Shown: piece by piece, positions 36,076 to 43,095 of the stretch | Position numbering within the stretch: the stretch's first letter is position 1 | Layout of the letters: each line of letters opens with the position of its first letter | Assembly: GCA_019638615.1 (NCBI GenBank) | Contig: JAHBTL010000021.1 | Location: 1 to 64,000 of the forward strand | Source: Chitinophagaceae bacterium | GTDB taxonomy: Bacteria > Bacteroidota > Bacteroidia > Chitinophagales > Chitinophagaceae | Direction: 5' to 3' | DNA length: 64,000 nucleotides | Made by a program: the position numbers and the translations under genes | Notes under the pieces: generated by a model | What the model was told of the DNA's origin: nothing | Seen by the model: only the letters and a program-made list of their open reading frames with translations | The model's database searches: none

Positions 36076-36150
36076 ATGAATTTAGTACTCCATATACAAC
36101 GACCACTGCAACCCGGATCAGGGCTGTGTGAGCGTTTGTGTATATACTAA
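36076..36150 (+). CDS. Leader peptide of the tRNA operon (24 residues)
   Basis: ATG 36076 to TAA 36148..36150. Codons 5-13 read Leu-His-Ile-Gln-Arg-Pro-Leu-Gln-Pro, and eight of these nine codons begin with C: CTC at 36088, CAT at 36091, CAA at 36097 and 36109, CGA at 36100, CCA at 36103, CTG at 36106 and CCC at 36112. Every tRNA of the operon downstream reads at least one of them. The frame overlaps the arms of a possible hairpin (36109..36114 with 36121..36126) and ends before the antiterminator and terminator. This is the layout of an amino-acid-biosynthesis leader peptide, here before tRNA genes. The predicted transcript starts at or next to the ATG, so translation may be leaderless. Translation is not proven. 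Confidence 0.65.
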   Translation: MNLVLHIQRPLQPGSGLCERLCIY

Positions 36151-36180
36151 AGCGTTATATTCAAAACTTATTACAGCCCT
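36109..36180 (+). promoter_or_regulatory. Attenuator: sequestering hairpin and antiterminator
   Basis: Segment AGGGCTGT (36120..36127) pairs perfectly with ACAGCCCT (36173..36180), 8 bp. That second arm includes the first four bases of the terminator stem (36177..36180), so the two structures exclude each other. Segment 36109..36114 can instead pair with 36121..36126 (five of six pairs), hiding the antiterminator arm. A ribosome stalled on the C-first codons at 36091..36114 would cover the hiding arm and free the antiterminator. Folding is by eye. Confidence 0.65.
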
Positions 36181-36202
36181 CGCAGCAATGCGGGGGTTTT
36201 TT
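36177..36202 (+). terminator. Rho-independent terminator between leader and tRNA genes
   Basis: Stem CCCTCGCA (36177..36184) with TGCGGGGG (36189..36196), 8 bp with one G-U pair, loop GCAA, then six T (36197..36202). It lies only 5 bases before the first tRNA and between the promoter and all five tRNA genes, so it would have to be bypassed for tRNA synthesis. Confidence 0.8.
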
Positions 36203-36206
36203 ATTT

Positions 36207-36282
36207 CGGGTAATGGAGGAGCCAGGTCGTCCTCGCTTGCCCTGGAAGCAGGAGTTCCCGGGTTCGAATCCTGGTTACCCGA
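36207..36282 (+). tRNA. tRNA-Pro (anticodon TGG)
   Basis: A full cloverleaf: acceptor CGGGTAA/TTACCCG with discriminator A, D-stem GAGG/CCTC, anticodon stem CTTGC/GCAGG, loop CCTGGAA, T-arm CCGGG-TTCGAAT-CCTGG. Two oddities: position 33 is C instead of the near-universal T, and position 37 is A where bacterial tRNA-Pro normally has G (the TrmD m1G37 site). It reads CCN codons. No CCA is encoded. Confidence 0.8.
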
Positions 36283-36287
36283 CCTAT

Positions 36288-36359
36288 TGCCACTTGGTAT
36301 ACCGGTTAGTACGGCTGTCTTTGACACAGCAGGAATAAGTTCGATTCTTTTAGTGGCAA
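36288..36359 (+). tRNA. tRNA-Gln (anticodon TTG)
   Basis: Acceptor TGCCACT/AGTGGCA with discriminator A, D-stem GTAT/GTAC, anticodon stem GCTGT/ACAGC, loop CTTTGAC. The T-stem ATAAG/CTTTT has one mismatch. 72 nt. It starts 5 bases after tRNA-Pro and reads CAA and CAG. Confidence 0.8.
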
Positions 36360-36361
36360 CC

Positions 36362-36435
36362 GGTGGTCTTAGCTTAACCGGAAGAGCGCAGCATTGTGAC
36401 TGCTGTATGTACGGGTTCGATCCCCGTAGATCACC
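36362..36435 (+). tRNA. tRNA-His (anticodon GTG)
   Basis: The extra G(-1) at 36362 faces C73, the histidine identity pair. Acceptor GTGGTCT/AGATCAC, D-stem GCTT/GAGC, anticodon stem CAGCA/TGCTG, loop TTGTGAC, T-arm ACGGG-TTCGATC-CCCGT. It starts 2 bases after tRNA-Gln and reads CAT and CAC. Confidence 0.88.
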
Positions 36436-36441
36436 CTGCAA

Positions 36442-36523
36442 GCCGATGTGATGGAACCGGGAGACATACTGGTCTTAGAAACCAGGGCCAAAAGCATTGC
36501 AGGTTCGATCCCTGCCATCGGCA
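36442..36523 (+). tRNA. tRNA-Leu (anticodon TAG)
   Basis: A class II tRNA: acceptor GCCGATG/CATCGGC with discriminator A, D-stem ATG/CAT, anticodon stem CTGGT/ACCAG, loop CTTAGAA, a variable arm of about 13 bases, T-arm GCAGG-TTCGATC-CCTGC. Position 37 is A, whereas bacterial tRNA-Leu(TAG) normally has G37. It reads CTN codons. Confidence 0.88.
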
Positions 36524-36528
36524 CATTT

Positions 36529-36600
36529 TCCTCATTAGCTCAATGGATAGAGCATGTGGCTACGAACCACAGGATACTTGTTCGATTCAGGTATGGGGAA
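36529..36600 (+). tRNA. tRNA-Arg (anticodon ACG)
   Basis: Acceptor TCCTCAT/ATGGGGA with discriminator A, D-stem GCTC/GAGC, anticodon stem TGTGG/CCACA, loop CTACGAA, T-arm ACTTG-TTCGATT-CAGGT. A34 would be deaminated to inosine by TadA and read CGT, CGC and CGA. No terminator is evident between here and the monooxygenase gene at 36694. Confidence 0.85.
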
Positions 36601-36693
36601 CATATCCTGGCGCCGGAAAGAATAAAAAAATTGTTGCGGCAAATAAAAAATGGATAATAATAATTGGCTACTTTTCGGCAAGAAAGAAGAGGT

Positions 36694-37716
36694 ATGAAAA
36701 AAATAGGATTTTTATCGTTTGGGCATTGGTCTGACCATTCCGCCTATAGTACCCGTACTGCGAGCGACACGTTGCTTCAGTCTATTGACCTGGCTGTTGC
36801 TGCCGAGGAAATTGGTTTGGACGGTGCTTACTTTCGGGTACATCATTTTGCCGCTCAGTTGGCATCACCCTTTCCTTTGCTTTCGGCCATCGGCGCCAAA
36901 ACAAGCAAAATAGAGATTGGAACGGGCGTAATTGATATGCGTTACGAAAACCCGTTGTATATGGTGGAAGACGCCGGAGCTGCTGATTTAATTTCCCGGG
37001 GACGGTTGCAATTGGGGATCAGCAGGGGTTCGCCGGAACAGGTGATCGATGGGTGGCGCTATTTTGGATACGAGCCGGCCGAAGGGGAGACGGATGCTGA
37101 TATGGGGCGCCGTAAAGCGTTGGAATTCCTGGATAAGTTAAAGGGGGTCGGCTTTGCACGGCCGAATCCGTACCCGATGTTCCCGAACCCGCCGGGTCTG
37201 CTGCGTCTGGAACCACACTCCGAAGGGTTGCGGGAACGGATCTGGTGGGGAGCCGCGTCTAATGCTACAGCGGTATGGGCGGCCGAGAACGGCATGTACC
37301 TTCAAAGTTCTACCCTGAAGTACGATGAAAGCGGCAAACCTTTTCATGTACAGCAGGCAGAGCAGATCAGGTTGTACAAAGAAGCCTGGAAAAAAGCGGG
37401 ACACCGGCGTGAACCGAGGGTTTCGGTGAGTCGTTCCATCTTCGCATTGGTAACCGACCAGGACCGTTATTTCTTTGGTCAGGAGGCCAACAGGGTTGAT
37501 ACGATCGGAATGATTGAACAGGACAAACGCGCCATTTTCGGAAGAAGCTATGCCGCGGAACCGGATCAGCTCGTAAAAGAACTGGCTGCCGACGAAGCCA
37601 TCCGGGAAGCCGATACCCTCCTTTTGACCATACCCAATACGTTGGGGGTTGAGTACAATGTACATGTACTGTCTTCGATCCTGGAGCATGTTGCACCCGG
37701 ATTGGGCTGGCGTTAA
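36694..37716 (+). CDS. Luciferase-like flavin monooxygenase
   Basis: 340 residues of the LLM class: F420- or FMN-dependent TIM-barrel oxidoreductases. Family marks are the N-terminal I-G-F-L-S-F-G-H-W, A-E-E-I-G-L-D-G-A-Y-F-R-V-H-H-F near residue 33, the S-K-I-E-I-G-T-G-V-I-D-M segment, and the phosphate-binding-type Gly-rich G-R-L-Q-L-G-I-S-R-G-S near residue 98. The substrate is unknown. ATG 36694 with an A/G-rich ribosome site is preferred over a TTG ten codons upstream. It is 93 bases after tRNA-Arg on the same strand. It is more GC-rich than its neighbours, so it may have a separate origin. Confidence 0.88.
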   Translation: MKKIGFLSFGHWSDHSAYSTRTASDTLLQSIDLAVAAEEIGLDGAYFRVHHFAAQLASPFPLLSAIGAKTSKIEIGTGVIDMRYENPLYMVEDAGAADLISRGRLQLGISRGSPEQVIDGWRYFGYEPAEGETDADMGRRKALEFLDKLKGVGFARPNPYPMFPNPPGLLRLEPHSEGLRERIWWGAASNATAVWAAENGMYLQSSTLKYDESGKPFHVQQAEQIRLYKEAWKKAGHRREPRVSVSRSIFALVTDQDRYFFGQEANRVDTIGMIEQDKRAIFGRSYAAEPDQLVKELAADEAIREADTLLLTIPNTLGVEYNVHVLSSILEHVAPGLGWR

Positions 37717-37736
37717 ATTTTAGCATTCCTGATTTT

Positions 37737-37767
37737 TTTGCCGGATTCATCCTAATTTTTATATTTG
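37737..37767 (+). promoter_or_regulatory. Promoter upstream of the His/Cys-rich small protein
   Basis: TTTG (37737..37740), 19 bases, TATATTTG (37760..37767): the same arrangement as the tRNA promoters in this window. The start of transcription is expected near 37772, giving a leader of about 18 bases before TTG 37790. Confidence 0.7.
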
Positions 37768-37789
37768 CATCGATGTTGCAAATATAAAA

Positions 37790-38137
37790 TTGACTTTTCA
37801 ACCACGATACAGGCAAATTATTGCGGCTATACTTCTTATCGTATACGCATTTATCGCTACGCCGGTATTGCTCTGGCATCACCATCCTGTTACCGGTGAA
37901 AAGCATCATGCAATTTATTCAGACAAGGATGAGGTTTCTCAAAGTCATGGCGTATTTTCTGAAGCCGGATGTGCTGTATGTGCACATAAATATGCTGCAT
38001 ATCATGGCGATATCTTTATTCCCACACTGTCGCCGGCAATCGTTTACAGTCCGTTGGAAAATGGCTGTTATGCAGCAACGCATCTTTCCTCTTCCTGTTT
38101 CCTTTTTTCCAATAAAAGCCCCCCGGCATTATCCTGA
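37790..38137 (+). CDS. Small exported His/Cys-rich protein
   Basis: 115 residues starting at TTG 37790; no in-frame ATG fits. A single hydrophobic segment (residues 9-28) is a signal or anchor, followed by W-H-H-H-P, further histidines, and A-G-C-A-V-C-A-H-K-Y-A-A-Y-H. The His and Cys residues suggest metal binding in the periplasm. It lies 205 bases before a TonB-dependent receptor, a common position for such small proteins in metal-uptake loci of this phylum. No family name is certain. Confidence 0.6.
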   Translation: MTFQPRYRQIIAAILLIVYAFIATPVLLWHHHPVTGEKHHAIYSDKDEVSQSHGVFSEAGCAVCAHKYAAYHGDIFIPTLSPAIVYSPLENGCYAATHLSSSCFLFSNKSPPALS

Positions 38138-38342
38138 TCTGCGGCATTTGATATAGTATGGCCTCCCGCCGTACGGGTTGATTGTATCCAATCACCTCTT
38201 TTTTCATGAGCATAAGAACTGGTATTATGAAACGGGGCAGCCTGCTGCATACCATTTCTACAAAAGATACCACAACAAACGAATGGCAAAAGCTTTACCC
38301 GGAAATCATCTGACCATTATTGCCCCGTCTGATTTTAAAGAA

Positions 38343-40466
38343 ATGCGTAAATATTTTTCAATAACTGTACTGCTTGTTTGTTCGTTACCGGTATTTGCAC
38401 AGGTGAGAGATACCCTCACTTCCGTAACAGATACTGCTGCCTCAAAAGAATTAGAGACAGTGACCATTACAGCAGATCGTCTCGATGCGATAAGAAAACA
38501 ACCACTTTCCGTATCCGTCATTGATGTAAAGAAATTCCATACAAGAAGCATGAATGCTGTTGATATATTAGGCACAGTGTCGGGAGTAAGAGTACGCCAG
38601 CAGGGAGGATTGGGCAGTAACACTACTATTTCACTAAACGGGATAGCAGGAAAGCAGGTCCGTTATTTCCTGGACGGCATTCCTCTCGAATTTATGGGCA
38701 GTGCGCTGGCTATGAACAATATCCCTTCCATTATTATAGACCGGATGGAAGTATACAAAGGAGTAGTGCCAGTTTCGCTGGGTGCAGACGCCCTGGGCGG
38801 AGCAATACAGCTCGTTAGCCGGAGGGATCATCCCGATTACCTGGATGCCTCTTATCAATTCGGGTCATTTCATACGCATAAAGCCAGTGTGAACGGAAGA
38901 CATACATGGAACAATAAATATTTCGCTTCGCTTTCTTCTTTCTACAACTTTTCTAAAAACGATTACAAAATAGATGTGGAAATCCCGAACCAATACGGTA
39001 ATCCTGTGCCGGCAAGGGTGAAACGTTTTCATGACGGGTTCAGCAGTTTCAGGGTCAATGCGGAAGCCGGTATGATCAATCAACGCTGGGCTGACCTGTT
39101 TTCTGTAACACTCAATTCGGCATCTGTAGATAAGGATATACAGCACAACCTGATCATGACACAACCTTACGGAGCAGCAACAACAGAAAGCAATAATAAT
39201 TCCGTGTATATAAAATGGATGGCGGACTCTCTTTTAAAATATACGCGGCTCAATTTCTTTGCAGGCTATAACAATGAACGGTCGCAATTAACAGACAGTA
39301 CGCTGAACGCTTATACGTGGGACGGCAAAATAGCCAACAGGAGAAGTTACGGAGGCGAGTTTTCCTCCATCCAGACAAACCTGAAGCTGCATACCCGTCA
39401 GTTCTTAACGAGGTTCAATGCGAGCTATTCAAAGGATAACATCAACTCCCTGAACCTGAATATCGTTTGTGGATATTTCACCCGGAGCGGAAAAGATGAT
39501 TATTCCGCTGATTACTATGGAGAAGACATTTACGAAAATGCAACTACATTAAAAAAGCTGACCGCAGGTTTGGGATATGAAAAGAAATTTCAAAAGCTGA
39601 ATCTCACGGCTGTAACTGCGGCAAAGCTCTTCCTGTTCAATGCGGGCGGTTATTCCCTTGTAAACAACAATGTAATTCCAATCAGCCAGTCGCGGAGCCG
39701 GTTTGGATTCAGCGAGGCGTTGAAATGGCAACCTGTTATGCCGCTTATTGTTAAGGTTTCCTATGAGTATGCCACAAGGATTCCCGATGCCGAAGAATTG
39801 TTTGGCGATTTCTCGCTCATCAAACAAAATGCAAAGTTAAAACCGGAGACCAGTCACAATATCAACCTCGGTATTGGCTATAATCAACCTGTATGGAGTG
39901 GCGAACTGAATGCTTTTTACAGGAGAACAGATGATATCATTTATTTACAGATCGCACAGTACACAGCTCAATATCAAAACCTGCTGAAATCGGCCATTGC
40001 CGGTATGGAAGCATCATTTCTTGTACGACCTGCGGAGGGCTGGCAGATTACGGTAAACGGAACTTACCAGGACATCAGGAATAAGACGGGCGCTAAATAC
40101 GCATCGTCTCCTGAATCCAAATATTATAACGACCGCCTGCCGAATATACCCTACCTGTTTGGAAATGCCGAAATCAACTGGCGCAGCAAAGCCGGTCCCT
40201 CCGGCAATACATTCCAGTGCTGGATCAACGGCTCTTATGTTCATGAATTTTACCTGTACTGGGCTTCTGATGGCAACCCTGATCTTAAAGTAACCATTCC
40301 GTCTCAATACCTGCAGCATATGGGTGCGAGCTATGCGGTAAATAAAATTAAGACAACGATTACCGGTGAGATACACAACCTTTTTGATGAAAAGGCATTC
40401 GACAATTTCAACGTACAGCGACCAGGCAGGTCATTTCATATTAAACTAAATTTTTTAATCAGGTAA
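38343..40466 (+). CDS. TonB-dependent receptor
   Basis: 707 residues from ATG 38343, which begins the signal peptide; the frame upstream to 38178 lacks signal-like sequence. After a TonB-box-like T-V-T-I-T-A region near residue 40, a plug domain (to about residue 170) contains I-S-L-N-G-I and the M-E-V-Y-K-G-V-V-P-V-S-L-G-A-D-A-L-G-G-A-I motif. A 22-strand barrel follows. Such receptors import iron complexes, vitamin B12 or glycans. The adjacent DUF4374 lipoprotein and His/Cys-rich protein favour a metal or siderophore ligand (inference). Confidence 0.9.
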   Translation: MRKYFSITVLLVCSLPVFAQVRDTLTSVTDTAASKELETVTITADRLDAIRKQPLSVSVIDVKKFHTRSMNAVDILGTVSGVRVRQQGGLGSNTTISLNGIAGKQVRYFLDGIPLEFMGSALAMNNIPSIIIDRMEVYKGVVPVSLGADALGGAIQLVSRRDHPDYLDASYQFGSFHTHKASVNGRHTWNNKYFASLSSFYNFSKNDYKIDVEIPNQYGNPVPARVKRFHDGFSSFRVNAEAGMINQRWADLFSVTLNSASVDKDIQHNLIMTQPYGAATTESNNNSVYIKWMADSLLKYTRLNFFAGYNNERSQLTDSTLNAYTWDGKIANRRSYGGEFSSIQTNLKLHTRQFLTRFNASYSKDNINSLNLNIVCGYFTRSGKDDYSADYYGEDIYENATTLKKLTAGLGYEKKFQKLNLTAVTAAKLFLFNAGGYSLVNNNVIPISQSRSRFGFSEALKWQPVMPLIVKVSYEYATRIPDAEELFGDFSLIKQNAKLKPETSHNINLGIGYNQPVWSGELNAFYRRTDDIIYLQIAQYTAQYQNLLKSAIAGMEASFLVRPAEGWQITVNGTYQDIRNKTGAKYASSPESKYYNDRLPNIPYLFGNAEINWRSKAGPSGNTFQCWINGSYVHEFYLYWASDGNPDLKVTIPSQYLQHMGASYAVNKIKTTITGEIHNLFDEKAFDNFNVQRPGRSFHIKLNFLIR

Positions 40467-40481
40467 AATAAATTAATACAA

Positions 40482-41651
40482 ATGAAAAAAGCGGGTGTTT
40501 TTGTTTTCGCACTATGTGCAGTCGTTCTATTCTCAAAATGCAGTAAAAATAACGATGATCCCAAGCGGGAAGAACCAAAAGAGATTAACTATGCCTTTGC
40601 TGTGGTAGGCGGTGTAGCCCCCAGCCTCACCACCTATATAATAGGGACTGCTGATCTCAATTTTTCGCATCTGGGTAATACCAATGCGGCTGAGCAACCA
40701 AGCTCTGCTTCGATGTGGCATTATAAAAAGGCTGTTTACGTTACGGCGTTCGGTGCACCAGCCTCCATGGTCAAATATGAATTTGACGATAAGGGTATTG
40801 CGGCACAAAAGCAAAAGCTTGTCGTTCCGGGTGCAAATACGTTTTCATCTATTGAGTTTATTAGTGACGATGTAGCCTACGCTTCAGTTGGTGGCGGATT
40901 GGCAAGAGTAGTGAAATTTAACCCCACCACAATGCAGATAACCGGGGAGATTAATTTGAACAGCATATTAAAGCCTGCTGCTACTTCAACTTTTTATTTG
41001 GGAATGAAAGCGCGTGGAGGAAAGCTGTTTTTAGGTGTTTATTATGGGGGTAGTTTAGAGCTGCTTACCAAAGCGTATATGGCTGTCATAAACCTGGAAA
41101 CAGACGCAGTAGAAAAGCTGATAGAAGATGAGCGTACCGCTGCAATATTCCAGGGAGGTTCTTCTGCAAATGGTATAGAGGTGGACGAAAACGGTGATAT
41201 GTATGTGATGGGCGTAGGCTCTCCGAGCAGGCCCAGCGGTATTCTCCGAATTAAAAAAGATGCAACCGATTTTGACCCGGACTATTTTATGAACCTTGAT
41301 GAAGTTACCGGAAATAGTTGCAGAAATTTAAGACTCTTCAATAACGGACTTGCATTTGTAAACAGGGTGGTAAATGTAGCAGACCCTTATGAACTGGACG
41401 GTGCAAACTATGAGTTTTATCAAATTGATATAACAAATAAAGCCTCTAAAGGAAAAGTGGGCAACTTACCTGTTATATGGGGAAGCTCTACCGGTATTAT
41501 ACGCAAATACTCCGAGGGTGAGTTGTTGTTCTCTGTTTCGGGGGAAACAGAAAATGCCATTTACGCTTACAACATTGCCAACGGCAGTTTAACCAAAAAA
41601 TTCACTTTGGATGGTTCACGCACAACAGGTTTCACAATGTTGAAACAATAG
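40482..41651 (+). CDS. DUF4374 lipoprotein
   Basis: 389 residues with a lipoprotein signal (L-F-S-K-C20). The body has repeating beta-propeller-like blades, including V-A-Y-A-S-V-G-G-G, N-G-I-E-V-D-E-N-G-D-M-Y-V and L-R-L-F-N-N-G-L-A-F-V, as in DUF4374 proteins. These sit next to TonB-dependent receptors and are thought to be surface partners in iron acquisition. It follows the receptor at 38343 after 15 bases, so the two are co-transcribed. Confidence 0.82.
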   Translation: MKKAGVFVFALCAVVLFSKCSKNNDDPKREEPKEINYAFAVVGGVAPSLTTYIIGTADLNFSHLGNTNAAEQPSSASMWHYKKAVYVTAFGAPASMVKYEFDDKGIAAQKQKLVVPGANTFSSIEFISDDVAYASVGGGLARVVKFNPTTMQITGEINLNSILKPAATSTFYLGMKARGGKLFLGVYYGGSLELLTKAYMAVINLETDAVEKLIEDERTAAIFQGGSSANGIEVDENGDMYVMGVGSPSRPSGILRIKKDATDFDPDYFMNLDEVTGNSCRNLRLFNNGLAFVNRVVNVADPYELDGANYEFYQIDITNKASKGKVGNLPVIWGSSTGIIRKYSEGELLFSVSGETENAIYAYNIANGSLTKKFTLDGSRTTGFTMLKQ

Positions 41652-41679
41652 TTTTTTTCTAATCTAAAACGGGTAAGTA

Positions 41680-43095
41680 ATGCGGTCGATATTCAGATAT
41701 GAATTGAGGAGAAGTTTCAGGGATAACAAAGCAATGCTGCTTTGCCTGTTGATCTGGCTGCTGCTGGGTCTGTCGTTTTACATAAACCATGTAAAAGTAA
41801 AGCAGGCGAATACACAGGTCGAAACGGCTTTGGTATTGAAAAAGCAGCAATGGCTGAAACAAGACCCCAAGCACCCGCATGTGGCGGCACATTTTGGTCA
41901 GTTTGTTTTTAAGCCCGTTTTAGCGCTTAGCCAGATAGATCCGGGAGTGAATGCTTTTGCGGGTAATTATGTTTATCTTGAGCCCCACCGGCAAAATGAT
42001 TTTGTATTTACATCTGCACAGGAACAAAACGCTTCGGTTCGTTTCGGAGAATTGACCCCTGCTTTAATCTTACAGATGCTGGTGCCGTTACTTATTATTT
42101 TTATGAGTTTCGGTTCCATTGCATCCGACAGGGAAAATGGTACGCTGAAGCTTTTAACGGCACAGGGTGCAAAAATGTACCGGTTGATATCGGGCAAGGC
42201 TTTTGCCGGTTTCGCATTAATTACTGCTGTTATACTCCCTGTATTTTTGCTTTTACCTGTAGTTTCTTCTGACTTCCGGAACAATGCAATGCAAACATTT
42301 CCACGGGGAGCATTATTATGTGCCGCCTATCTTTTGTATTACCTCCTTTTAAGTATAATTGTTGTATGGATATCGGCTTTAGTGAAAAATGCAAAGTCGT
42401 CATTATTGGTATCACTATGCTGCTGGATTTGTTTCATCATTATTATTCCTAAAGCCATTGCCAATGTAAGCGCTGATGCGAACCCGCTAATATCGAATGA
42501 AGCATTTCAATCGAAAATAAGCAATGATATAAAAAAAGGGATAGACGGGCACAATCCTGATGAAAAAAGAAGAGAAGAGCTGATTGCTGCAACGCTGAAG
42601 AAATACAATGTAGATTCACTACCGGAGTTACCGGTCAATATAGAGGGTATTGTTATGCAAACGGCAGAAGAATACAGCTCCAAAGTATACGACCTGCATT
42701 TTGGAAAAGTGCAACAAACGCTTCGCAATCAGAATAAATGGAGTTCTTATGCCGCTATTGTAAATCCGTACAATGCTATCCGTAATATTTCTATGGGATT
42801 AGCGCTTACGGATGTAAACAGTCATATTTATTTTCAAAAATCTGCAGAAGCATACAGGAGAGAATTTGTTAAGTTTTTGAATGACGATATGACCTATCAT
42901 TCTAAGGCAGGGACTTTCTTTACCTACAAACTTGAACCAGGTATGTATGCCAAAGTGCCTGTCTTTAAATACAAATACCCATCGGTGCCGGATACATTGC
43001 GAAATAGCAGGATAGAATTTTTATCGCTTTTTGCAGCGATAATCATTCTCCTGCTGCTTGTCCGTTACACCTCACACAAAATATCCGTTAGCTAA
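41680..43095 (+). CDS. ABC-2 type permease, DUF3526 family
   Basis: 471 residues: N-terminal helix (residues 18-36), a large extracytoplasmic domain with F-G-E-L-T-P-A-L-I-L-Q near residue 123, four to five helices (about 130-290), a second soluble domain and a last helix (about 445-462). It is predicted to be the membrane half of an ABC exporter. It overlaps the next gene by one base (TAATG) and is paralogous to 51681..53087 (F-G-E-L-T-P-A, S-F-G/A-x-V/I region). No ATP-binding gene is nearby. Confidence 0.85.
   Translation: MRSIFRYELRRSFRDNKAMLLCLLIWLLLGLSFYINHVKVKQANTQVETALVLKKQQWLKQDPKHPHVAAHFGQFVFKPVLALSQIDPGVNAFAGNYVYLEPHRQNDFVFTSAQEQNASVRFGELTPALILQMLVPLLIIFMSFGSIASDRENGTLKLLTAQGAKMYRLISGKAFAGFALITAVILPVFLLLPVVSSDFRNNAMQTFPRGALLCAAYLLYYLLLSIIVVWISALVKNAKSSLLVSLCCWICFIIIIPKAIANVSADANPLISNEAFQSKISNDIKKGIDGHNPDEKRREELIAATLKKYNVDSLPELPVNIEGIVMQTAEEYSSKVYDLHFGKVQQTLRNQNKWSSYAAIVNPYNAIRNISMGLALTDVNSHIYFQKSAEAYRREFVKFLNDDMTYHSKAGTFFTYKLEPGMYAKVPVFKYKYPSVPDTLRNSRIEFLSLFAAIIILLLLVRYTSHKISVS

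Noticed and set aside
36041..36206. T-box riboswitch before the tRNA genes
   Set aside because: No T-box signature or specifier-loop-like stem is visible, and T-boxes are mainly a Gram-positive feature. The C-first codon run and alternative hairpins fit a leader-peptide attenuator better.
36118..36657. Open frames across the tRNA array on both strands
   Set aside because: They run through five well-formed tRNA genes and the attenuator; the tRNA structures explain the sequence.
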